A stretch of DNA of 64,000 nucleotides, taken from contig CBDFHH010000002.1 in assembly GCA_965247665.1 (NCBI GenBank), forward strand, positions 310,001 through 374,000, given 5' to 3'. Within the stretch, counting starts at the first letter, position 1. The number at the start of each line of letters is the position of its first letter. Positions 16,695-25,948 of the stretch are shown here, piece by piece. Source of the stretch: CAUZWH01 sp965247665 (lineage in GTDB: Bacteria; Pseudomonadota; Alphaproteobacteria; SHVV01). The notes beneath the pieces were generated by a model, which worked only from the letters and a program-made list of their open reading frames with translations, was not told the DNA's origin and searched no databases. The position numbers and the translations under genes were made by a program.

Positions 16695-17642
16695 CTAGGC
16701 CGGGTCGTAGGGGTGATGCGCGATCCAGTGGCGAGCGATGTCGATACGGCGGCACACCCACACGTTCTCGCGCTCGCCGACATAGTCGAGGAAGCGTGCC
16801 AGCGCCGCGGCCCGCCCGGGCCGGCCGGCCAAGCGACAATGCAGGCCGACCGACATCATTTTGGGCGCCCGCAGGCCCTCGCGATACAGGGCGTCAAAAG
16901 CGTCCTTGAGGTAGGTGTAGAACTGGTCGCCGGCGTTGAAGCCTTGCTGCGTAGCGAATTTCATGTCGTTGACGTCGAGCGTGTAGGGCACCACCAGATG
17001 GCCCTTTCCGTCGACGGTCACCCAGTAGGGCAGGTCGTCGTTATAGGCGTCGGCGTCGTAGAGAAAACCACCCTCCTCGACCACCAACCGCCTTGTGTTG
17101 GCACTGATGCGGCCGGTGTACCAGCCGTGCGGCCGGACGCCGCAGACCTCGGCGATCGTCTCGACCGCCAGCCGGACATGCTCGCGCTCTATCTCCTCCG
17201 CCACCCCGCGATAGTCGATCCAGCGCCAGCCGTGACTGGCCACCTCGTGATCGGATTCGATCAGCGCCTGCGCCGCCTCGGGGTTACGCGCCAGCGCCAT
17301 CGCCACGGCGTAGGTGGTGAAGGGCAGGCCGCGTTCGTCGAACAGCCGCAACAGCCGCCAGAATCCGGCGCGGCTGCCATATTCGTACATCGATTCGACC
17401 GTCAGGTTGCGCTCGTCGGCGAGCAGCGGCGTTCCGACCACCTCGGTGAGATAGGATTCCGAGTGCGGGTCGCCATGCAGGATGGAGTTTTCGCCGCCCT
17501 CCTCGTAGTTGACGACAAACTGAACCGCGATGCGCGCGTTACCGGGCCATTGCGGATCGGGCGGGTCGCGACCGTATCCGACCATGTCGCGCGGATAGGT
17601 CGCGGGATCGATCACGTTCCCGCTCACCCGTACCACCGACAA
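16695..17642 (-). CDS. puuE: Allantoinase PuuE-type polysaccharide-deacetylase fold protein
   Basis: A 315-residue protein of the polysaccharide deacetylase/PuuE family. Typical PuuE motifs are visible: RDMVGYGRDPPDPQWPG at the N-terminus, QFVVNYEEGGENSILHGD (about 41-58), SHGWRWIDY with the His ligand (about 142-150), and a C-terminal HCRLAGRPGRAAAL. PuuE hydrolyses allantoin to allantoate without the metal site of classical allantoinase. The N-terminal OHCU decarboxylase domain found fused to some homologues is absent. The assigned start is TTG (17642), with GTG alternatives a few codons later. It lies beside the GntR and urate oxidase genes, fitting urate breakdown. Confidence 0.9.
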   Translation of the reverse strand: MSVVRVSGNVIDPATYPRDMVGYGRDPPDPQWPGNARIAVQFVVNYEEGGENSILHGDPHSESYLTEVVGTPLLADERNLTVESMYEYGSRAGFWRLLRLFDERGLPFTTYAVAMALARNPEAAQALIESDHEVASHGWRWIDYRGVAEEIEREHVRLAVETIAEVCGVRPHGWYTGRISANTRRLVVEEGGFLYDADAYNDDLPYWVTVDGKGHLVVPYTLDVNDMKFATQQGFNAGDQFYTYLKDAFDALYREGLRAPKMMSVGLHCRLAGRPGRAAALARFLDYVGERENVWVCRRIDIARHWIAHHPYDPA

Positions 17643-17684
17643 TTGCGACAGGAATCGTTCACAACCGCGTCTCCGTGCCGGCCT

Positions 17685-18392
17685 TTACGTACCGCGAAAG
17701 ACCGCGAAGAGGTCTTGGCGTTCGCGCGACCGCGAGGTCAGATCGAGGGCTTCGATCATGTGGTCGAAATGGGCCGCCATCGCGTTTGCCGCGGCCTCCG
17801 CGTCGCCCTCCTCGATGACGTCGACGATACCGCCGTGATCCGACTGCGGACAGGTCGAATTGTCACGCCGCTCGTAGGTGGCGAGTATCAGGTAGCAGCG
17901 CGATACGAGCTCACGCAGGAAGTCGACCAGGATGCGATTGTCCGTCGCGTCGGCAATGACGATATGGAACTCGCCCGACAGGTGCAGAATCCGTTCGTGA
18001 TCGCCATATTCCAGCGCGGCCTGCTCCCGGTCGATGAGCTTGCGCAGGCGCTGCATCGTCCCCGATCTCGCCTTTCGCGCCGCCTCGCGGACGAGATGGA
18101 GCTCGACTGCGCGGCGCGCCTCGACCACCTGGCGGGCCTCGCCGGGTGTTGGTCGGCACACGAACGCGCCGCGGTTGGGCTCGAGCCGGACCACGTTCTC
18201 CTGCGCCAATACCAGCAGCACCTTGCGGATGCGGGCGCGGCTGGTCTCGAATACATGAGCCAACGTGTCTTCGACCAGCTTGGTGCCCGGCGCCAGCCGG
18301 CGCTCGGCGATGGCGCGATGGAACTCGCGATGGATGCGGGCTTCGATCGGTTCACATTTGCCCTTCGCGGGCGTGGCGACGGCGAGCGAAAT
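17685..18392 (-). CDS. GntR-family (FCD) transcriptional regulator
   Basis: An N-terminal winged helix (EARIHREFHRAIAERRLAPG, then FETSRARIRKVLLVLAQENVV) is followed by an FCD effector domain (about 90-225) with metal-binding histidines in FHIVIADAT and DHGGIVDVI. The frame is open upstream to a stop near 18476, but no ATG, GTG or TTG occurs before the HTH. The only candidate with a good Shine-Dalgarno (AGGGGGA) is ATT at 18392, giving 235 residues, normal for the family. A TTG at 18263 would remove half the HTH. It is divergent from puuD and probably regulates the purine genes. Confidence 0.75.
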   Translation of the reverse strand: MSLAVATPAKGKCEPIEARIHREFHRAIAERRLAPGTKLVEDTLAHVFETSRARIRKVLLVLAQENVVRLEPNRGAFVCRPTPGEARQVVEARRAVELHLVREAARKARSGTMQRLRKLIDREQAALEYGDHERILHLSGEFHIVIADATDNRILVDFLRELVSRCYLILATYERRDNSTCPQSDHGGIVDVIEEGDAEAAANAMAAHFDHMIEALDLTSRSRERQDLFAVFRGT

Positions 18393-18426
18393 GGCCTGGG
18401 TCCCCCTGTGGGTACGACACGGGTCG

Positions 18427-18459
18427 ATTATAGACAGTTCGGGCCGAAATCGTGGACAA
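18427..18459. promoter_or_regulatory. Divergent GntR/puuD control region with TTGTC half-sites
   Basis: On the minus strand TATAAT (18432-18427) is a fitting -10 box for the GntR gene. The segment 18450-18459 reads TTGTCCACGA on the minus strand, and a CTGTCTATA overlaps the -10 box. These share the TTGTCYAC core with the palindrome at 23603-23630. FCD-type GntR proteins commonly bind such GT-N2-AC sites, so this is probably the autoregulatory operator. Inference from motif similarity only. Confidence 0.45.
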
Positions 18460-18489
18460 TATCTGGCAACGGATTATTGTGGGCCTGCT

Positions 18490-19698
18490 ATGGATCCCGT
18501 CCTGCAAGAGTGGCTCGACCTCGCGCTGAGGTGGATGCACGCGATCGCCGGCATCGCCTGGATCGGCACCTCGTTCTTCTTCAACTGGCTCGATGCGCGC
18601 ATGTCGCCGCCGAAGAAGCCGGTCGCAGGAGTCGAGGAGGAAATGTGGCTCGTCCACAGCGGCGGTTTCTATGTGTTCAACAAGATGAACCGCATTCGCC
18701 GGGACAAACCGACCCCAATCGGCGACGAAGCCCTGGCGACCTGGGTCACCGGGATGCTGCTGCTGATCGTCGTGTTCTATTTCAGCGCCAGCCTCTATCT
18801 CATCGATCCCGCGGTCTCCGATATCAACGCCTATGATGCGATCTTCATCGGCCTGACCGTCATCCTCGGCGGCTGGCTCGCTTACGACACTTTCTGGCAG
18901 ACCCGATTCGCGATTGAAAACCAGGGGTGGGCGGTTTTCCTATCGTGCCTGGCGCTGGTGGGGGTGACCTATTTCCTGCACCAAATGATGAGCGCCCGCG
19001 GTGCCTACGTCCATGTCGGCGTGATGATGGGCACGATCATGTGGGCCAATGTCCGCGTCCGTATCCTGCCGGCTCAGATCAAGATGATGCGCGAGACCGG
19101 GCCGGATGATCGTCCCAGCCTTGAGCTCGAAGCCAACGCCAAGCGGCGCTCGACCCACAACAACTACATGACCCTGCCGGTCGTCATCGTGATGATCTCG
19201 GGCCACTTCCCAGCGACCTACGGCCACGATCATGCCTGGCTGGTGCTGCTCGCCCTGTTCGCCGTCGGTGCGGCGACGCGCCACGCGTTCAATCTCGAAA
19301 ACCACGGTCACGAAGGCAGGTGGCGGCTGCTGGTCGCATCACTCGCCGGTCTCATTGTCATCGGCCTGGTGGTTTCGCCGATCAGCTTCTCGCGTAGCGA
19401 TTCCGCGTCTGCGGAAGCCGACGGCCCGCAAACCGCGTCGATGTTCCGGCAGGTGCGTATAACGATCGCCAGGCACTGCCTCAACTGCCACTCCGAAACA
19501 CCGACTCATCCCGATTTCGAACAGCCGCCAAAGGGGATGGCGTTCGACACCGCACGAGGGATTCAGCTAAGCGCCCCGCTGATCAAGAAGACGACGGTCG
19601 ACGATGACCTCATGCCGCTCGGCGACGAAACCGAGATGACCGAAGGCGAACGCGACCTGCTGCGTGATTGGATCGCCGCCGGCGCCCGAATCCGCTAG
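18490..19698 (+). CDS. puuD: Membrane-bound urate oxidase with cytochrome c domain
   Basis: A 402-residue PuuD-type urate hydroxylase. Starting MDPVLQEWLDLALRWMHAIAG, it has seven or eight membrane helices over about residues 10-305, with conserved histidines including MHAIAGIAWIG, LVHSGGFY and MTLPVVIVMISGHFP. A soluble C-terminal domain (about 325-402) carries the haem c motif CLNCH. PuuD oxidises urate to 5-hydroxyisourate and passes electrons to the respiratory chain instead of making hydrogen peroxide. It is divergent from the GntR gene and followed 12 bases later by the nucleoside deaminase gene. Confidence 0.93.
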   Translation: MDPVLQEWLDLALRWMHAIAGIAWIGTSFFFNWLDARMSPPKKPVAGVEEEMWLVHSGGFYVFNKMNRIRRDKPTPIGDEALATWVTGMLLLIVVFYFSASLYLIDPAVSDINAYDAIFIGLTVILGGWLAYDTFWQTRFAIENQGWAVFLSCLALVGVTYFLHQMMSARGAYVHVGVMMGTIMWANVRVRILPAQIKMMRETGPDDRPSLELEANAKRRSTHNNYMTLPVVIVMISGHFPATYGHDHAWLVLLALFAVGAATRHAFNLENHGHEGRWRLLVASLAGLIVIGLVVSPISFSRSDSASAEADGPQTASMFRQVRITIARHCLNCHSETPTHPDFEQPPKGMAFDTARGIQLSAPLIKKTTVDDDLMPLGDETEMTEGERDLLRDWIAAGARIR

Positions 19699-19710
19699 TT
19701 CAGAGCTGCG

Positions 19711-20187
19711 ATGACGTCGGACCCCGAAACCTTCATGCGCCGCGCGGTCGAGCTCTCCGAGCAGGGGATGCGCAATATGGCCGGCGGCCCGTTCGGTGCG
19801 GTCATCGTCAAGGACGGCGAAATCATCGCCGAGGGCTGGAACCGGGTGACCTCGCACAACGACCCCAGCGCGCATGCGGAGATCGTCGCGATTCGCGAGG
19901 CGTGCGCCAAGCTCGGCACCTTCTCGCTGGCGGGCAGCGAGATCTACGCGAGCGCCGAGCCCTGCCCGATGTGCTTGGGCGCGATCTATTGGGCCCGGCT
20001 CGATCGCCTCTACTATGCCAACACCAGGGAGGAAGCGGCCGAGATCGGTTTCGACGACGCTTTCATTTACGACGAGATCGCCAAACCCACCTCCCAGCGC
20101 ACGATCCCGACGGTGCGCATCGCCAGCCGTGAGGCGTTGTCGGTGTTCCGCGCCTGGCCCCAGCTGGTTGGCAAGCTGGACTATTGA
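19711..20187 (+). CDS. Nucleoside/guanine deaminase (CDA fold)
   Basis: A 158-residue zinc deaminase. The zinc site is HAEIVAIREA (about 55-64) plus PCPMCLGAIYW (about 88-98), and FGAVIVKDG near residue 30 is also typical. Length and the C-terminal FRAWPQLVGKLDY resemble bacterial guanine deaminases of the GuaD (CDA-fold) type, which convert guanine to xanthine. That would feed the XdhAB xanthine dehydrogenase encoded 5 kb away. It is co-directional with puuD. Specificity between guanine, cytosine and other bases is not certain. Confidence 0.87.
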   Translation: MTSDPETFMRRAVELSEQGMRNMAGGPFGAVIVKDGEIIAEGWNRVTSHNDPSAHAEIVAIREACAKLGTFSLAGSEIYASAEPCPMCLGAIYWARLDRLYYANTREEAAEIGFDDAFIYDEIAKPTSQRTIPTVRIASREALSVFRAWPQLVGKLDY

Positions 20188-20189
20188 GG

Positions 20190-20315
20190 TCCTCCGACCC
20201 ACCCTCGCAAGCGCTCGCTGCGCTCGCCCCCTTCCCGCGAGGGAGGGTCTTGCCACGGCGCTTGCACTCCCTCTCCCTCGAGGTCCCGGGAAAGGGATGA
20301 GGCAAGGGTGACCGC
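20190..20315. repeat. Intergenic palindromic repeat
   Basis: Between two convergent genes lies a GC-rich, palindrome-rich stretch (CCACCCTCGC ... GCGAGGGAGGG, then ACTCCCTCTCCCTCGAGG). Similar ACCCTC/GAGGGT-type sequences occur at 33740-33850. These look like dispersed chromosomal repeats that may also end transcription from both sides. Confidence 0.5.
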
Positions 20316-20323
20316 GCGGCCGC

Positions 20324-21556
20324 TTACTCCCCGCCCAGCAGCGAATACAGCGTGCAGGCAATCACCTCGGTAGCGCGGCCGAGATCGTCGAGGCGGACAT
20401 GTTCGTCGGCACCATGCGCACCGGCTTCTTCGATCGAGCGGGGGCCGCAGCCATACAGCACCGTCGGGACGCCGGTCCGGGCGTAGTGGCGCGCGTCGGT
20501 GTAGAGCGGCGCGCCGTGGATCGGGATCGGCTCGCCGAACACGCGCTCGCCGTGGCGAGCGATCGCCGCCGCCAGCTTGTCGTGCCCCGGCAACGGCACC
20601 AGCGATTCCGCCAGCAGCAGACGGTTAATCCGGAAGCGAATGCCGGTGCAGTCCGCCGCGGCCTCAGCGATCAGCGCCCGGAGGTCGGCTTCGACCGCCG
20701 CCGGATCCTCCTCCGGGATCAAGCGCCGATCGAGGCGGAACGACACGGTGTCGGGTACCACGTTGGTGTTGACCCCGCCGTTGATCAGTCCGACCACCAG
20801 GGTTGGCGAACCGATACCGGTGGTCGACGACGCGCGCGCCGATAGCCCCTTGCGGTGTTCGTACAGTGCACCGAGGATCGTATGCGCGGCCTCGAGCGCG
20901 TCACGGCCATGGTCGGGTAGCGCCGCATGGGCGATCTTGCCGAGCACCACGATTTCGAGATGCAGGCAGCCATTGTGGGCATTGACGATGCCGTAGGAGA
21001 AGCCGGCACAAATCGCCAGGTCCGGCTTGGTCAGGTTCTGTTCGAGCAGCCATTTCGGCCCGATCTCGCCGCCGCTTTCCTCGTCATAGGTCAGGTGCAG
21101 CTCGACCGTACCGGCGAGATCTCCGCTTGCCTCCTCTAGCGCCAGCAGGGCAAACGCATAGGTCGCGAAGTCGGACTTGGAGACAGCGGCACCGCGGCCA
21201 TACAGCGCGCCGTCGCGGATCTCCCCGCCATAGGGGTCGACGGTCCAACCGTCACCCGGCGGCACCACGTCGCCATGGGCATTGAGGGCGATCGTAGGGC
21301 CGTCCCCAAACCGCCGCCGGACGATCAGGTTGGTCGCCGAGATCATGCCCTGATCCCGCGCAACCTGCTCCGGCACCGCGTGGCGTTCGACCGCGAAGCC
21401 GAGCGCGGCCAGGCGCTCGGCCACCATGCCGGCATGGGCCGCACAATCGCCCGGCGGATTGTCGGTCGGGGCCTGCACCAGCGCCTGCAAGAACGCGACT
21501 TGTTCGTCGCTGCGCCGCGCAATGGCGTCACGCAGGGTGTCAAACGCTTTCGTCAT
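20324..21556 (-). CDS. M20-family deacylase/amidohydrolase with altered metal site
   Basis: A 410-residue M20 (ArgE/DapE) protein from ATG 21556, which overlaps the stop of the next upstream gene by four bases (ATGA). The first ligand motif ALNAHGDVVPPGDGW and the catalytic TYDEESGGE are present, as is the late histidine in GAHGADEHV. Two usual ligands differ: the bridging Asp in GRGAADMKGG becomes Val in GRGAAVSKSDF, and the Glu of VGEPT becomes Phe in AGFSYG. It may bind one metal or represent a distinct subfamily. By context it could act on allantoate, ureidoglycolate or another N-carbamoyl or N-acyl compound. Confidence 0.87.
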   Translation of the reverse strand: MTKAFDTLRDAIARRSDEQVAFLQALVQAPTDNPPGDCAAHAGMVAERLAALGFAVERHAVPEQVARDQGMISATNLIVRRRFGDGPTIALNAHGDVVPPGDGWTVDPYGGEIRDGALYGRGAAVSKSDFATYAFALLALEEASGDLAGTVELHLTYDEESGGEIGPKWLLEQNLTKPDLAICAGFSYGIVNAHNGCLHLEIVVLGKIAHAALPDHGRDALEAAHTILGALYEHRKGLSARASSTTGIGSPTLVVGLINGGVNTNVVPDTVSFRLDRRLIPEEDPAAVEADLRALIAEAAADCTGIRFRINRLLLAESLVPLPGHDKLAAAIARHGERVFGEPIPIHGAPLYTDARHYARTGVPTVLYGCGPRSIEEAGAHGADEHVRLDDLGRATEVIACTLYSLLGGE

Positions 21557-22752
21557 CGCGCACTCGCTCCATTCCCGCTCAACTCCGCTGTTACCGAGAC
21601 GTGATCGATCAACCGCGCAATGAAACGCTGGCACTGCGCCACCAGCTCGAGGGTGATGAACTCGTCCGGCTTGTGCGCCTGGTCGATACTGCCGGGGCCG
21701 CACACGACGGTGGGGATTCCGGCCTCCTGGAAGTACCCGGCCTCGGTGCCGAAGCCGACCTTCGCGCTATCGTTCTTGCGCCTGAGGCGCATGGCGAGGC
21801 GGGTTGCTTCGGCATCGTCCTCGATGTCGAGGGCGGCGCAGCCCGGCACCTCTCCCCACTCGAACCCGGTTTCGGCCGACACGGCGTGCCTTTCGGGCTC
21901 GACGTTTTCAGCCACGAAAGCCTTGCATTCGTCGATCAGGTCGTACGGGTTGTGACCGGGCAGATAGCGAACCTCGAAATCGAAGATGCAGCGGCCCGCG
22001 ACGATACTTACCGCCGTGCCGCCATTGACCATCGTGCACTGGACCGTGGTGTAGGGCGGATCCTCGAAATCCTCGGCGTAGGGGCCCTGGTCGCGTAGCC
22101 GCCGGGCGATGCGCTTGAAGCGCGCGATCGCTTCCGCCGCCGCTTCGACCGCGTTGACGCCGAGGTGGGCGACGCCGGTATGGGCACCGAGGCCGCGCGC
22201 GGTCACCCGGCCGCCGATCTTGCCCTTGTGCGCGCGTACCACACTCATTTCACTGGGCTCGCCGACGAAGCAAGCCAGCGGCTGTAGCGAACGCGCCGCG
22301 AGAACGGCCAGCATGCCGTGGACTCCCAGGCAACCGACCTCCTCGTCATAGGACATCGCCAGATGCACCGGCATCTTCAGATCCCGTTTCACCAGCTCGG
22401 GAACCGCTGCCATGGCGATCGCCAAGAATCCCTTCATATCGCAGACGCCGCGGCCGTAGATATTGCCGTCGCGCTCGGTCAGCTTGAAGGGATCGGTGGT
22501 CCAGGGTTGACCGTCGACCGGCACCACGTCGGTGTGGCCGGACAGCACGATCCCGGGGCGATCCGCCGGGCCGATGGTCGCGAACAGATTGGCCTTGCGG
22601 CCTTCGTCGTCGTAGGTGAGGACCGATTCGATCCCGTGCCGGCCGAGGAAATCGCGCACGAAATGGATCAGCGGCAGGTTCGAATCGCGGCTCGTCGTGT
22701 CGAAGCCGACGAACCGTTCGATCATCTCCAGGCTGCCGAGAGCATCCGACAT
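21553..22752 (-). CDS. Acetylornithine-deacetylase-like M20 amidohydrolase (ArgE type)
   Basis: A 399-residue M20 enzyme from ATG 22752 (MSDALGSLEMIERFVGFDTT). All ligands are canonical: LSGHTDVVPVDGQPW, GRGVCDMKGF, SYDEEVGCLG, VGEPSEM and DQAHKPDEF. The sequence is close to ArgE, but its position between the HIU hydrolase gene and a second M20 gene suggests a catabolic amidohydrolase. It starts 8 bases after the HIU hydrolase gene ends and overlaps the next M20 gene by four bases, so the three form an operon. Confidence 0.9.
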   Translation of the reverse strand: MSDALGSLEMIERFVGFDTTSRDSNLPLIHFVRDFLGRHGIESVLTYDDEGRKANLFATIGPADRPGIVLSGHTDVVPVDGQPWTTDPFKLTERDGNIYGRGVCDMKGFLAIAMAAVPELVKRDLKMPVHLAMSYDEEVGCLGVHGMLAVLAARSLQPLACFVGEPSEMSVVRAHKGKIGGRVTARGLGAHTGVAHLGVNAVEAAAEAIARFKRIARRLRDQGPYAEDFEDPPYTTVQCTMVNGGTAVSIVAGRCIFDFEVRYLPGHNPYDLIDECKAFVAENVEPERHAVSAETGFEWGEVPGCAALDIEDDAEATRLAMRLRRKNDSAKVGFGTEAGYFQEAGIPTVVCGPGSIDQAHKPDEFITLELVAQCQRFIARLIDHVSVTAELSGNGASAR

Positions 22753-22760
22753 TGCAAAGC

Positions 22761-23561
22761 TCAACTGCCGCGGTAGGTGGTGTAACCCCACGGCGAAGCC
22801 AGCAGCGGAACATGGTGATGGGAGTCGGAATCGCTGATCTTGAACCGCACGCGCGCCACCTCGAAGAAAGGCGTGGGCGGCATTGCCAGCGGCGATTCCT
22901 GGAAATATGCACCAAGCTGGAATGCAAGCTCGTAGCCCCCCGCCTTCAGCTGCCCGCCGGCGACCAGCCAGTCCCCGGTGCGCCCCTCCGTGGTCGTTAG
23001 CCGGCGCCCGAGATATTCTCGCATGTGCGGCTCGTCGCCCAGGCTATAGACATCGATGGCGAGAGCTCCGGCGCCAATGCCCCGGGCGATGTCGATCACG
23101 TGGCTGGTCAGCCCGGCCCCCGCGGCGGTCGGCGCCGACGACGGCTCGACTCGCTCCGGCCGATCCCGTGGCGGCAGCTTGGTCGCGCCGTCGTCCGGTG
23201 CGCGGTTGGGCGGTGCGCCACGATAGGTGCTGTAGCCCCAGGGTGAGGCCACCAGCGGCACATGGTAATGCCCGCGCACATCGGTCAGCGAGAAATCCAC
23301 CGGCACGATGTCGTAGAAGGCGCTCGCGCCTTGTTCGCCGAAATACGCCCCTGCGTGAAACTCCAGTCGGTAACGCCCGGCTTCGGCATCGGGCGCGGTC
23401 AATAGCGGTGCGGGGCAACGCCCGTCGGCATTGGTGATCGCGCGGGCGAGCCTCACCGGTTCGCTCTCCTCCATGCGAAAGAGGTCGATGCGCACGCCCT
23501 GCGCGGGCCGGCCGGCGGCGGTATCTAGAACGTGCGATGTCAACACCGCGTCGTCGACCAT
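22761..23561 (-). CDS. Fused tandem 5-hydroxyisourate hydrolase (two domains)
   Basis: A 266-residue protein made of two transthyretin-like HIU hydrolase domains. Domain 1 (about 6-115) starts LTSHVLDTAAGRPAQGV and ends HYHVPLVASPWGYSTYRGA. Domain 2 (about 150-266) starts LTSHVIDIARG and ends HHHVPLLASPWGYTTYRGS. A proline-rich linker joins them. HIU hydrolase converts the urate oxidase product 5-hydroxyisourate to OHCU; usual proteins have one domain of about 115 residues and form tetramers. Both halves keep the N-terminal His, central Arg and C-terminal YRG(S/A) signature. ATG 23561 is chosen because the domain starts there; in-frame upstream sequence is unrelated. Confidence 0.9.
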   Translation of the reverse strand: MVDDAVLTSHVLDTAAGRPAQGVRIDLFRMEESEPVRLARAITNADGRCPAPLLTAPDAEAGRYRLEFHAGAYFGEQGASAFYDIVPVDFSLTDVRGHYHVPLVASPWGYSTYRGAPPNRAPDDGATKLPPRDRPERVEPSSAPTAAGAGLTSHVIDIARGIGAGALAIDVYSLGDEPHMREYLGRRLTTTEGRTGDWLVAGGQLKAGGYELAFQLGAYFQESPLAMPPTPFFEVARVRFKISDSDSHHHVPLLASPWGYTTYRGS

Positions 23562-23602
23562 GCTTTCCGGTTCGTGGATAGAGTGCGGGAATTCGTAGAA
23601 TA

Positions 23603-23630
23603 GTAGACAATTTCTTTTTAAATTGTCTAC
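23603..23630. promoter_or_regulatory. Perfect inverted repeat, probable GntR operator
   Basis: GTAGACAATTT (23603-23613) and AAATTGTCTAC (23620-23630) are perfect 11-base arms around a 6-base spacer. The site lies in the 111-base gap between the divergent HIU hydrolase and racemase genes. Each arm contains TTGTCTAC, which fits the GT-N2-AC pattern of FCD-type GntR proteins and matches sequences upstream of the GntR gene itself. It is AT-rich in a GC-rich setting. Confidence 0.65.
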
Positions 23631-23672
23631 ATTATGGCGATGCCGGTAAACAAATCGTAGAGCACTGGGGCC

Positions 23673-24422
23673 GTGAAAATCCTCCTCGTCAATCCCAACA
23701 CCAGCGCCTTCGTCACGGCGGCGGTGACGGCCGAGGCCGAACGCGCCGCCGCTCCGGGAACCGAGATCCGCGGCGTTACCGGCGAGATAGGAGCCTCGAT
23801 CATCGGCTGCCGCTCGGAAAACGCCATCGGCACTCACAGCGCGATGGAGCTCGCCGCCGCGCATGCCGACGATTGCGACGCGGTGTTGCTGGCGGTGTCG
23901 TTCGACAGCGCGCTCGCCGAGCTGCGCGAGTTGCTTGCCGTTCCCGTGGTGGGCATGACCGAGGCGGCGATGTTGACCGCCTGCATGGTTGGCGATCGCT
24001 TTGCGCTGTTGAGTTTCGGCGATCGCGCCATGCCGCTCTACGAGCGACTCGCCCACATCTACGGTTTGCGGGATCGCTTTGCCGGCGCCTTCGCTCTACG
24101 CCAGCTGACTCCGGAAGAGCTGCGCGACCCGGGCATCATCATCCCCCTGATCAAGGAAGAAGCGGCGCGCACGATGGAACGGACGCGCGCCGAGGCGATC
24201 ATCCTGGCCGGCGCGGTGTTTGCCGGCCTGGCCCGTGACCTCCGCGACGAAGTCCCGGTGCCCGTGCTCGACGGCATCAGTTGCGGCGTCGCCATGGCCG
24301 AGATGCTGGTACGGCTTGATCTGGCCAAGCCCACTGCCGGCAGCTACCGCCATCCGCGAGCCCAAGGGATGACGAGTCTCGGTCCGGGATTGACGAAACT
24401 TTACAGGTCGCTTCCGGGATGA
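23673..24422 (+). CDS. Asp/Glu/hydantoin racemase-family protein
   Basis: A 249-residue member of the Asp/Glu racemase superfamily, closest in style to hydantoin and allantoin racemases: MKILLVNPNTSAFVTAAV at the start, and the second-cysteine loop DGISCGVAMAE near residue 209. The first catalytic cysteine (usually in an ACFxDPGL motif) is replaced; the corresponding segment reads LLAVSFDSAL. A one-cysteine member cannot use the usual two-base racemisation and might be an isomerase or decarboxylase. The start is GTG. By context a role in allantoin stereochemistry is plausible. It is followed by xdhA. Confidence 0.82.
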   Translation: MKILLVNPNTSAFVTAAVTAEAERAAAPGTEIRGVTGEIGASIIGCRSENAIGTHSAMELAAAHADDCDAVLLAVSFDSALAELRELLAVPVVGMTEAAMLTACMVGDRFALLSFGDRAMPLYERLAHIYGLRDRFAGAFALRQLTPEELRDPGIIIPLIKEEAARTMERTRAEAIILAGAVFAGLARDLRDEVPVPVLDGISCGVAMAEMLVRLDLAKPTAGSYRHPRAQGMTSLGPGLTKLYRSLPG

Positions 24423-24436
24423 TGGGGTAGCGCCTG

Positions 24437-25944
<1,508 letters not shown>

Positions 25945-25948
<4 letters not shown>

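Noticed and set aside
18352..18657. A minus-strand open frame across the GntR/puuD gap
   Set aside because: It overlaps the start of puuD and has no similarity to a known family.
16374..18836. An 820-codon plus-strand open frame
   Set aside because: It is antisense to the ATPase, PuuE and GntR genes and out of frame with puuD; its length comes from high GC content.
22761..24056. A 431-residue version of the HIU hydrolase protein
   Set aside because: The extra N-terminal part is antisense to the racemase gene and unrelated to the family; the domain begins at ATG 23561.
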